Of a DNA stretch of 64,000 bases, positions 56,860-64,000 are shown piece after piece. This DNA comes from Candidatus Puniceispirillum sp. GTDB lineage: Bacteria; Pseudomonadota; Alphaproteobacteria; Puniceispirillales; Puniceispirillaceae. The notes beneath the pieces were generated by a model. The model was not told where the DNA came from, made no database searches, and worked only from the letters and a program-made list of their open reading frames with translations. Location: NCBI GenBank assembly GCA_028382965.1, contig JAOEUK010000007.1:1-64000 (forward strand), in the 5' to 3' direction. Numbering within the stretch: the stretch's first letter is position 1; every line of letters starts with the position of its first letter. The translations under genes and the position numbers were made by a program.

Positions 56860-57960
56860 TTAACAAAAATTAAACCCGCACTGCGCCTTATGACGCATCA
56901 GTAAATCAGCCAGAACTAAAGACATCATTGCTTCAGCAACGGGTACGCCCCGAATGCCCACGCAGGGGTCATGTCGTCCTTTTGTAACAACATCAATATT
57001 TTGATTGTCATTGTTGATTGATTTACGTGGGGTGAGGATCGAAGAAGTTGGCTTGATTGCCACCCGAACAACAACCTGCTGACCTGTCGAAATGCCTCCA
57101 AGAATACCACCAGCGTGATTGCTAAGAAAGCTCGGTGTTTCAAGGTTTTTTCCAGCTCGCATTTCATCGCTGGCAAGACTACCGTCAATGCTTGAAAGCG
57201 CAAAACCACCGCCAATCTCAACTCCCTTGGCGGCATTAATGCTCATCATTGCCGCCGCTAATTCAGCGTCTAGTTTGCCATAAACCGGTTGGCCCAATCC
57301 AACAGGAATACCGTCGGCAACAATTTCAAGAATGGCACCAGCTGATGATCCAGTCTTACGAACTTTATCAAGATAAGTTGCCCATTGCCCTGCCATCGTC
57401 GCATCTGGGCAAAAAAATGGATTATTGTGACGCTCGTTCCAATCCATTTTATTCTTGTCAACGGCATGTGGACCAATCTGTACAACCGCTCCGCGTATTT
57501 GATACTCTTTGCCAAGTGCAGCTTTTAGAAGCATATCAGCAATCGCTCCAGCTGCAACCCGGATGGCGGTTTCGCGTGCGGAGGATCTTCCGCCACCTCG
57601 ATAATCACGATAGCCATATTTCATCTGGTAAGTGTAATCTGCGTGACCTGGACGAAATTGATTGGCAATTTCACTGTAGTCTTTTGAACGTTGGTCCTTG
57701 TTACGGATTAGAAGACTAATCGGTGTGCCAGTTGTCTTGCCTTCAAAAACACCAGATAAAATCTCAACTTGATCATCTTCCTTTCGTTGGGTCACGAATT
57801 TGCTTGTTCCGGGGCGGCGGCGATCAAGATAGGGTTGAATTAGTGCTTCACTGAGTGGTAATTTTGGTGGCACCCCATCAACAATACAGCCAATTCCTGA
57901 TCCGTGGCTTTCGCCAAAGCTTGTAACATTCAATAATGTACCAAAACTATTATTTGCCAT
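56860..57960 (-). CDS. aroC: Chorismate synthase
   Basis: AroC makes chorismate from EPSP with reduced FMN, the last shared step of aromatic synthesis. The signature [14 protein letters not shown] is near the N-terminus, [11 protein letters not shown] in the middle, and the C-terminal [17 protein letters not shown] is complete. The start is ATG 57960 (MANNSFG); the frame continues nine codons upstream into fabI. Length is 366 residues. It starts one base after the fabI stop, so the two are co-transcribed. Confidence 0.96.
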   Translation of the reverse strand: MANNSFGTLLNVTSFGESHGSGIGCIVDGVPPKLPLSEALIQPYLDRRRPGTSKFVTQRKEDDQVEILSGVFEGKTTGTPISLLIRNKDQRSKDYSEIANQFRPGHADYTYQMKYGYRDYRGGGRSSARETAIRVAAGAIADMLLKAALGKEYQIRGAVVQIGPHAVDKNKMDWNERHNNPFFCPDATMAGQWATYLDKVRKTGSSAGAILEIVADGIPVGLGQPVYGKLDAELAAAMMSINAAKGVEIGGGFALSSIDGSLASDEMRAGKNLETPSFLSNHAGGILGGISTGQQVVVRVAIKPTSSILTPRKSINNDNQNIDVVTKGRHDPCVGIRGVPVAEAMMSLVLADLLMRHKAQCGFNFC

Positions 57961-57961
57961 C

Positions 57962-58783
57962 TTAGACAACTGATATATCTGGGGCATCTACTGCTTTCAT
58001 GCCAACAACATGATAACCACAGTCAACGTGGTGCGTTTCGCCAGTAACCCCTGACGCAAGATCAGACAGTAAATACATGCCAGCACCGCCAACATCATCA
58101 AGGGTGACGTTTCGTTTCAGGGGAGAGTTATATTGGTTCCACTTGAGAATATAACGAAAATCACCAATACCGGAAGCGGCTAAGGTTTTCATAGGGCCAG
58201 CTGATAGGCCATTGACACGAATATTTCGGCCACCAAGATCAACAGCCAGATAACGAATAGAAGCTTCCAGTGCAGCTTTAGCAACGCCCATAACGTTATA
58301 GTGGGGCATTACGCGCTCTGCACCGTAATAGGTGAGGGTAACCATTGAGCCACCGTCATTCATCATGGCGGAGGCCCGACGCGCAACATCGGTAAACGAA
58401 TAAACAGAAATATCCATTGTGCGGGCAAAGTTATCACGACTTGTATCAACATAGCCGCCTTTCAACTCTTCTTTATCAGAATAGGCAATGGCATGAAGCA
58501 CAAAGTCCAATTTACCCCATTCTTTTTTCAAAATTCCAAATGTAGCATCCATGCTTGCTTCGTCGGTTACATCGCAAGGCATAACAATGTTGCTACCTAT
58601 AGATTTTGCTAGTGGAGTAACCCGTTTTTCAAGGGCTTCGCCTTGATAAGTAAAAGCAAGCTTGGCGCCGTGCTCAGCCAACTTGGCGGCAATGCCCCAA
58701 GCGATTGAACGTTCATTGGCAACCCCCATGATCAGGCCTTTTTTGCCTGCCATTACACCAGATGATGATGCTATATTTGACAT
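57962..58783 (-). CDS. fabI: Enoyl-ACP reductase FabI
   Basis: This NADH-dependent enoyl-ACP reductase of fatty acid synthesis is a short-chain dehydrogenase. The cofactor region is [17 protein letters not shown], and the catalytic Tyr-x6-Lys is in HYNVMGVAK, preceded by the conserved LTYYGAERV. Length is 273 residues. It is immediately followed by aroC, a typical alphaproteobacterial pair. The 170-bp region upstream, shared with the glycine-zipper gene's 3' end, carries the promoter. Confidence 0.96.
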   Translation of the reverse strand: MSNIASSSGVMAGKKGLIMGVANERSIAWGIAAKLAEHGAKLAFTYQGEALEKRVTPLAKSIGSNIVMPCDVTDEASMDATFGILKKEWGKLDFVLHAIAYSDKEELKGGYVDTSRDNFARTMDISVYSFTDVARRASAMMNDGGSMVTLTYYGAERVMPHYNVMGVAKAALEASIRYLAVDLGGRNIRVNGLSAGPMKTLAASGIGDFRYILKWNQYNSPLKRNVTLDDVGGAGMYLLSDLASGVTGETHHVDCGYHVVGMKAVDAPDISVV

Positions 58784-58953
58784 ATGTTTCTGCCCTTTTC
58801 ATCGAGAGATAAATTTAGAAAAGTGCACTTGGTGGTGGCCCGTACACTCAGCCATAGAAGTTTACTCTAACACGGACCAAACATACAAGTGATGCCATGA
58901 AAATCAGCAGCATTCACGCATTTACTCAGCTAAAATAATCAAAAATATGCAGA

Positions 58954-59532
58954 TCAGCGTAGCGAGTAGCTTGTACTGCGAACCACTTCAACACGGGCAC
59001 CAACGGTCAATGGGCTTTTGCTCTCCAGCTTAATGATTTTGCCGTCAATTTCGATGTGATTTCGGTAGCCACTAATTTCACTGATGTTTTCTTCAACCAT
59101 AACAGTCGATACTGTGCATAACTCTTGCTGTTTATAGCCAATGACACGGCCATTTTCTGGATTTTTTTTGGCATGCTCGCGGCCAATTAAAGCCCCAGCG
59201 ACGGTTCCTGCGGCACCAGCACCATTGTTATTTGACATTTTATTTCCAACAGCTGAACCAATAAGCCCGCCAATAATCATTGACCCTAGGTCTGAACTTG
59301 CTTCTTGCTGTGCATAGATTGGAACGTCTTCCGTACGGCAAATACGCTGATCTGACGGTGTTTTTCGGACATATGTTGAAGTCAGGGTGATTGTATCGAC
59401 CACTGTGCCAACAACTGTTTCAACGCGTGTGTCTGCCATTACACTACTTGTAACAACTGATGTAGAAAAAATCAAAGTAACAAGAGAAGAAATACACCAT
59501 TTAATGATTTTATTCAATGTTTTATGTGTCAT
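58954..59532 (-). CDS. Glycine-zipper 2TM domain protein
   Basis: This 192-residue exported protein has an N-terminal signal peptide (about residues 1-33, ending SSVMA-D). In the middle is a glycine-zipper hairpin, GSMIIGGLIGSAVGNKM and GAAGTVAGALIGREHAKK, as in outer-membrane lipoproteins of the SlyB/OmpA-zipper group. No lipobox cysteine is at the cleavage site, so it is not a lipoprotein. Two cysteines (RICRTED, ELCTVST) may pair. Function is unknown; envelope integrity is the usual guess for the fold. Confidence 0.72.
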   Translation of the reverse strand: MTHKTLNKIIKWCISSLVTLIFSTSVVTSSVMADTRVETVVGTVVDTITLTSTYVRKTPSDQRICRTEDVPIYAQQEASSDLGSMIIGGLIGSAVGNKMSNNNGAGAAGTVAGALIGREHAKKNPENGRVIGYKQQELCTVSTVMVEENISEISGYRNHIEIDGKIIKLESKSPLTVGARVEVVRSTSYSLR

Positions 59533-59843
59533 TTTTTACCCATACCTGTTCAGTTTTAGACACGTTGCTTGCCTGACGGTTTTGCTTTCACTCTCACTAT
59601 AGAGCTACAAGAGTGACTTAAACCATTTAACATAAAATACAACAGTAAAATTGTGCTAAACGAATGTGGCAATTATGAGGTCCATTTTGGATTCTAGCAA
59701 TGTTTTTATGCTGAATTGTATGAGGTTCAGCAGAAATTCTTTTATAAGTTCTGTTGTGCTAGGATGAACTAGCTCCCACATATTAAATCAAGTATTATAT
59801 TCTAAAGCTGCTCTTGGTTCATTTTTTTTAAGATAGGACATTC
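59533..59843. other. Divergent intergenic region before pdxH
   Basis: These 311 bp between the glycine-zipper gene and pdxH contain no recognisable gene, tRNA or clear repeat. The region is AT-rich and should hold promoters for both directions, but I could not assign convincing -35/-10 pairs. Confidence 0.4.
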
Positions 59844-60434
59844 ATGGAAATCGCACCTGGTACTGATCCATTTACTTTGTTTCAAAGCTGGTACGATGAA
59901 GCCGCTGAAGCTGAAATCAATGACCCAGATGCTATCGCATTGGCGTCTGTGGATGCTAAAGGCATGCCGTCAGTTAGGATGGTATTACTGCGTCGGTGGT
60001 CATCAGATGGATTTTTGTTCTTCACAAATTATGAAAGCCGCAAAGCTGATGAGTTGTTAACTACGGGAAAGGCTGCCTTTTGTATGCACTGGAAAAGTTT
60101 GCGCCGTCAGGTGAGAGTAATCGGAGCGGTGTCAAAAGCCACTACCAAGCAATCGAATGAGTATTTTGACAGTCGGGGTCGTGGAAGCCAAATTGGCGCT
60201 TGGGCGTCGGCACAATCAAAACCACTAGCTAGCCGTGATGTTCTAGAGGCGAAGGTTAAATCAACCGAAAAAAAATTTCCTAGTGATGTTAGCCGACCAC
60301 CCCATTGGGGTGGTTTTTGCTTAAAGCCAGTGGAAATTGAATTTTGGCATGACGGTGAACACAGGTTGCATGACAGATTTCGTTTTTTGAAACAAACAAA
60401 TGGTGGTTGGAGTGTTCAGCGCTTGAATCCATAG
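59844..60434 (+). CDS. pdxH: Pyridoxamine 5'-phosphate oxidase
   Basis: PdxH oxidises pyridoxine/pyridoxamine phosphate to PLP with FMN. The 196-residue sequence shows the FMN-binding VRMVLLRRWSSDGFLFFTNYESRKADEL, the SRGRGSQIGAWAS segment with substrate-binding residues, and the C-terminal EFWHDGEHRLHDRFRF ending in RLNP. PLP enzymes in the window include ThrC. It is followed by a 198-bp gap with inverted repeats, then module II of the one-carbon genes. Confidence 0.96.
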   Translation: MEIAPGTDPFTLFQSWYDEAAEAEINDPDAIALASVDAKGMPSVRMVLLRRWSSDGFLFFTNYESRKADELLTTGKAAFCMHWKSLRRQVRVIGAVSKATTKQSNEYFDSRGRGSQIGAWASAQSKPLASRDVLEAKVKSTEKKFPSDVSRPPHWGGFCLKPVEIEFWHDGEHRLHDRFRFLKQTNGGWSVQRLNP

Positions 60435-60456
60435 TGCATCGACTGGGACACCTAGC

Positions 60457-60512
60457 GGACAAAAAAATATATAGAAATTGCTGAGATCGGGATAGTGCGC
60501 CCGTTTTTGTCC
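60457..60512 (+). terminator. Inverted repeats between pdxH and module II
   Basis: An outer 9-bp repeat, GGACAAAAA at 60457-60465 and TTTTTGTCC at 60504-60512, encloses a smaller stem, CGGG at 60488-60491 with CCCG at 60500-60503, followed by TTTTT. The inner hairpin plus T-run looks like a weak terminator for pdxH. The outer repeat could instead be an operator or leader element for the downstream flavoprotein gene. Confidence 0.4.
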
Positions 60513-60632
60513 AAAAACAGTCGTTTGTTCGACGCTTTTTGTTATTTTTATTTGTACACTTAAATTTACAAAATTTAAAGCATCACTGTGGTGCTCCGTT
60601 GCGAACAGTTAAATTTAGCTGGAGGGTCCGGC

Positions 60633-63071
60633 ATGAAGCCTTGCGCAAGTGTTGTTGTCATTGGTGGTGGTGTTGTAGGTGTCAGCACCTTATATCATCT
60701 GGCAAAAAAAGGCTGGACTGATGTAGTTCTTGTTGAGCGCAAAGAGCTTACCTCAGGGTCAACTTGGCATGCGGCGGGTCTTCTGCCTTTGTTCAATATG
60801 TCCTATTCAGTTGGCCAGATTCATAAATATTCAGTGAAATGTTATCAAGAACTAGAAATAGAGACAGGTATGAGTGTGGGTTTCCGCAGAGTCTCTAATA
60901 TAAGGCTTGCTGGGAATCAAGAACGGATGGATGAATACCGTCAATATGCTGGTGTTGCCAGCACTATTGGTGTTGAGGTTGATTTTTTGACCCCTGAACA
61001 GGTTCTTGAGTACTGGCCAATGTGCAATATTAATGGTGTTGTAGGTGCCATTCGTCATCCTCAAGATGGTTATATCCAGCCTGCAGATTTAACCCAAGCT
61101 TTTGCTCGTGGTGCGCGTGATCGTGGCGCTAAAATTTATCGCAATACAGCTGTTACTGCTATTACCCAAAACGATGATGGTGTTTGGAAAATCACCACGA
61201 ATAAGGGTGAAATTACTTGCGATCATGTGGTCAGTGCAACTGGCAATTTTGCCCGCAAAACTGGTGCAATGGTTGGTCTAAATATTCCAGTCATTCCGGT
61301 CGAACATCAGTATATTGTAACCGAGGCACATACTGATATTGAGGCACGACACAGGGACGGTGAGCCGGAGATGGGTGTGCTTCGGGATTCTGATGGCCGA
61401 TGGTACATGCGAGAAGAAGCTGGTGGGTTAATCCTCGGCCCCTATGAAACGGGTGCACCCGTTTGCTATATGGATGGGCCGGGAGACGAATCTGAATATG
61501 AGCTTTTCCAAGAGGCCCTTGAAAGGTTGGAACCACATATTGAATCTGCAATACGTCGTGTTCCCGCGTTTGGTGAGTCCGGCGTTAAGCGTGTTTATAA
61601 CGGTGCAATCGCCTACACACCTGATGGCAACCCAATTGTTGGTCCTGCATGGAATTTGCCAAATTTTTGGTTAAATGAGGGACATAGTTTTGGCATCACT
61701 GCTGCTGGAGGCGCTGGCTGGCAGCTCGCCGAATGGATTGTGGAGGGTGAGCCAACGATTGATATGCTCGGTGTTGATCCGCGCCGCTATGGCAGCTATG
61801 CAACCAAGTCCTACTTAAAAGTGAAAAACGAAGAAGCTTATGCCAGCGTTTTTGTTACGCATTTCCCCGATGAGGAACGGAGCGAAGGGCGGCCACTTCG
61901 GACTGCACCTTGTTATGATCGGTTGAAGGCGCTTGGCGCTGTGTTTGGACAGAAATTCGGCTGGGAACGAGCAAATTGGTTTGCCCCCGAAGGTGTCTTA
62001 CAGGAAGACCATTGGTCATTTCGTCGGTCAAACTATTTTGAACATATAGGAAATGAAGTCCGTAATGTTTCTGAACACGTTGGTTTGCTTGATATGTCAG
62101 CATTCGCTAAGGCGCGAATTTCTGGTTTTGGTGCCGAGGCGTTTTTGGATTATCTTGTTGCTAATAAACTGCCGAAGAAGGTGGGGCGGGTGGCTTTATG
62201 TCATGCTCTCACTGAACGTGGTGGTGTGCATTCCGAATTTACCATTCAGCGCGAAAGTGCAGATAGTTTTTATCTTGTGTCTGCTGGGGCTGGGCAGCGG
62301 CTTGATCATGACTGGCTCAAAAAGCATATGCCAGATGATGGATCGGTCCGTTTTGATAATCTAACAAACTCGATTGGTGTTCTTGTTCTTGCGGGGCCGC
62401 GAGCACGAGATGTTCTTAATAAAATTACCCGCGCAGACTTGTCAAGTTTAGCTTTTCCATGGCTTTCTGGACAGATGATTGATGTGAATCTAGCTCCAGC
62501 AATGGCCATGCGTGTCAATTTTGTAGGTGAGCTTGGGTGGGAGCTACATCACCCGATCGAATATCAGAACCATATTTTTGATGCGCTGATGGCAGCTGGT
62601 GCCGAATTTGGTTTGAAACCTTTTGGTGTCCGCGCAATGGATGCAATGCGGCTGGAAAAATCTTACCGTTTGGTTGGAACCGAACTATCGATTGAATATT
62701 CGGCATTTGAAAGTGGGTTGCATCGCTTTGTTCACCTTGATAAGGGTGATTTCAAAGGCCAGCGCCAATTGAATGATTGGCAGAAACGTGGTTTTGTAAA
62801 TAAAATGGTCACGATTGAAGTGCATGACACTACCGATGCTGATGCTATCGGTGGTAACCCTATTATGACTGCGGATGGCACAATTGTTGGCCGTGCGACA
62901 AGCGGTGGCTATGGTTTTCGGTTAAAAAAATCATTGGCTTTGGCGATGGTGCGCTCGGATTTAGCCTTGTCCGGCACCAAATTGATGATTGATGTTCTGG
63001 ATCAGCGCCTTCCAGCCACAGTCCTCGAGGATTCGCCATATGATCCTGATAATGCGCAAATTCGTGTATAA
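60633..63071 (+). CDS. Dimethylglycine/sarcosine dehydrogenase-like flavoprotein with GcvT domain
   Basis: This 812-residue enzyme has an N-terminal DAO-type FAD domain (GGGVVG at 11-16, and STWHAAG with H46 at the position of the covalently flavinylated His of mammalian DMGDH). A middle FAO_M-like segment follows, then a C-terminal GcvT/aminomethyltransferase THF-binding half (GGVHSEFTIQ, GELGWELHHP, MRLEKSYR). Such proteins oxidatively demethylate dimethylglycine or sarcosine and pass the one-carbon unit to THF. The start is ATG 60633 behind GGAGG; the 15-codon extension upstream is rejected. It lies 33 bp before the MttB homologue and is probably co-transcribed. Substrate is inferred. Confidence 0.88.
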   Translation: MKPCASVVVIGGGVVGVSTLYHLAKKGWTDVVLVERKELTSGSTWHAAGLLPLFNMSYSVGQIHKYSVKCYQELEIETGMSVGFRRVSNIRLAGNQERMDEYRQYAGVASTIGVEVDFLTPEQVLEYWPMCNINGVVGAIRHPQDGYIQPADLTQAFARGARDRGAKIYRNTAVTAITQNDDGVWKITTNKGEITCDHVVSATGNFARKTGAMVGLNIPVIPVEHQYIVTEAHTDIEARHRDGEPEMGVLRDSDGRWYMREEAGGLILGPYETGAPVCYMDGPGDESEYELFQEALERLEPHIESAIRRVPAFGESGVKRVYNGAIAYTPDGNPIVGPAWNLPNFWLNEGHSFGITAAGGAGWQLAEWIVEGEPTIDMLGVDPRRYGSYATKSYLKVKNEEAYASVFVTHFPDEERSEGRPLRTAPCYDRLKALGAVFGQKFGWERANWFAPEGVLQEDHWSFRRSNYFEHIGNEVRNVSEHVGLLDMSAFAKARISGFGAEAFLDYLVANKLPKKVGRVALCHALTERGGVHSEFTIQRESADSFYLVSAGAGQRLDHDWLKKHMPDDGSVRFDNLTNSIGVLVLAGPRARDVLNKITRADLSSLAFPWLSGQMIDVNLAPAMAMRVNFVGELGWELHHPIEYQNHIFDALMAAGAEFGLKPFGVRAMDAMRLEKSYRLVGTELSIEYSAFESGLHRFVHLDKGDFKGQRQLNDWQKRGFVNKMVTIEVHDTTDADAIGGNPIMTADGTIVGRATSGGYGFRLKKSLALAMVRSDLALSGTKLMIDVLDQRLPATVLEDSPYDPDNAQIRV

Positions 63072-63104
63072 GTGTAGGGTAAGATGTTTGAAAGGATTTG
63101 TTAA

Positions 63105-64000
63105 GTGAGTGATGCAAGCAAAGACGAACGCCGAAATCATCGTAGTGGTGGGCGGGAAGCCCGACGCAAAGCTCGTGCGTCCGGCACTCTGGCCCTTGCC
63201 GCCCCGTTTATCACACGCCAGATTGCGCCTGTTGATATCCTTAATGATGAAGGGGCTGAAATTATTGAAAATAACGCTGAAATAATTCTTGAAGAAATTG
63301 GCATTGATTTTCGTGATGATCCTGAGGCATTGACCATTCTCCACGATGTTGGGTGCGATGTTCAGGGCGAACGTGTGCATTTTCCACGTGGGCTTGCTCG
63401 TAAGTTATGTTCAACTGCACCATCGGGGTATACGCAGCATGCGCGAAACCCGGAACGGTCAGTTAAAATTGGAGGCATGAATACGGTTTTTGCGCCGGTT
63501 TATGGTCCTCCCTTTGTAAGGGACCTGAATGATGAGCGTCGTTATGCGACAATGGAAGACTTCCGCAACCTGATAAAACTGACCTATATGCATCCAGGCT
63601 TGCACCATTCCGGGGGCACAATATGCGAACCTGTTGATTTGCCAGTAACTAAACGCCATTTGGAAATGATCTATGCGCACCAGCGCTTTTCGGATAAGCC
63701 CTATATGGGTTCGGTAACTGCGCCAAGCCGAGCTAAAGATACAGTAGAATTGTCAAAAATTCTGTTTGGAGATGAATTTGTCGCCAATAATGCTGTGTTA
63801 ACAAGCTTGATAAATGCCAATTCCCCAATGACATGGGACGATACTATGCTTGGGGCACTTAAGGTATACGCGCGCAATAATCAGGCAGTGATTATTTCAC
63901 CCTTTATTCTTGCTGGCGCAATGTCGCCTGTATCGGTAGCTGGCACGCTGGCACAAACTCTTGCTGAAGCATTAAGTGGCATCGCCTTTACCCAGGCGGT
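63105..64000 (+). CDS. MttB-family (trimethylamine methyltransferase-like) protein, 3' end outside window
   Basis: The frame starts with GTG at 63105 (AAAGGA nine bases upstream) and stays open to the window end, giving 298 residues of an MttB superfamily corrinoid methyltransferase. The N-terminus is Arg/Gly-rich (DERRNHRSGGREARRKAR); the TIM-barrel part contains IIENNAEIILEEIGIDF, NTVFAPVYGPPFVRDL, LHHSGGTICEPVD and ISPFILAGAMSPVSVAGTL. Relatives without pyrrolysine demethylate quaternary amines such as glycine betaine, proline betaine or carnitine. No in-frame TAG appears in the visible part, but the family's pyrrolysine position (near residue 334) lies beyond the edge. Confidence 0.9.
   Translation, partial: MSDASKDERRNHRSGGREARRKARASGTLALAAPFITRQIAPVDILNDEGAEIIENNAEIILEEIGIDFRDDPEALTILHDVGCDVQGERVHFPRGLARKLCSTAPSGYTQHARNPERSVKIGGMNTVFAPVYGPPFVRDLNDERRYATMEDFRNLIKLTYMHPGLHHSGGTICEPVDLPVTKRHLEMIYAHQRFSDKPYMGSVTAPSRAKDTVELSKILFGDEFVANNAVLTSLINANSPMTWDDTMLGALKVYARNNQAVIISPFILAGAMSPVSVAGTLAQTLAEALSGIAFTQA

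Overview
The window looks like a chromosomal segment of a marine-type alphaproteobacterium. The supporting signs are the ispH-thrB-rnhA block, the F0 operon with split b and b' subunits, the coxB-ctaD-ctaB-ctaG-ctaE-surf1 operon, dciA divergent from mutY, rsmB beside a heparinase-like gene and purH, and hslR-fdxA-carD. The moderate base composition, the compact gene packing and the corrinoid/THF one-carbon genes suggest a SAR116-like (Puniceispirillum-type) lineage; this is an inference, since no rRNA gene is present. I found no rRNA, tRNA, CRISPR array, prophage or insertion sequence.

Layout. 0-3 kb: 3' part of a glutamate-cysteine ligase, a remnant of an MFS transporter, and tldD. 3-12 kb: aa3-type cytochrome c oxidase with its assembly factors, then thrC and an M16 peptidase. 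12-18 kb: yqgE, an ScsB/DsbD-like reductase, a Prx5-type peroxiredoxin, ispH-thrB-rnhA and an unknown lipoprotein. 18-21 kb: ATP synthase F0 operon atpI-B-E-F'-F. 21-35 kb: smc, a DsbA-like protein, dciA, mutY, purH, chrA, a heparinase-like protein, rsmB, sdhAF4, DUF1491, dusA and yciB. 36-41 kb: one-carbon module I (corrinoid protein, small 'virulence factor' family protein, MTHFR-like protein, methyl-THF:corrinoid methyltransferase, RACo-like activator). 41-44 kb: cytochrome c maturation ccmA-B-C-D. 44-60 kb: acnA, a SUV3-like helicase, hslR, a TerB-like gene, fdxA, carD, pip, xseB-ispA-dxs-tlyA, aroC, fabI, a glycine-zipper protein and pdxH. 60.6-64 kb: one-carbon module II (dimethylglycine/sarcosine-dehydrogenase-like flavoprotein with a GcvT half, and the start of an MttB-family methyltransferase cut by the window end).

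The most interesting content is the two one-carbon modules. Together they hold every part of a corrinoid-dependent demethylation route: an MttB-type methyltransferase, its corrinoid carrier, a methyl-THF:corrinoid methyltransferase, an MTHFR-like enzyme, an ATPase that would reactivate oxidised cobalt, and a flavoprotein for the next N-demethylation. A reasonable reading is that a quaternary amine such as glycine betaine is stripped of methyl groups that pass to tetrahydrofolate in an aerobic bacterium. The substrate is not shown by the sequence. Three of the components carry Arg/Gly-rich tails, one built from a perfect 15-bp tandem repeat. Other points of note are a Glu-to-Gln change in the CuA motif of cytochrome oxidase subunit II, and short inverted repeats at all seven convergent gene ends, touching or enclosing a stop codon.
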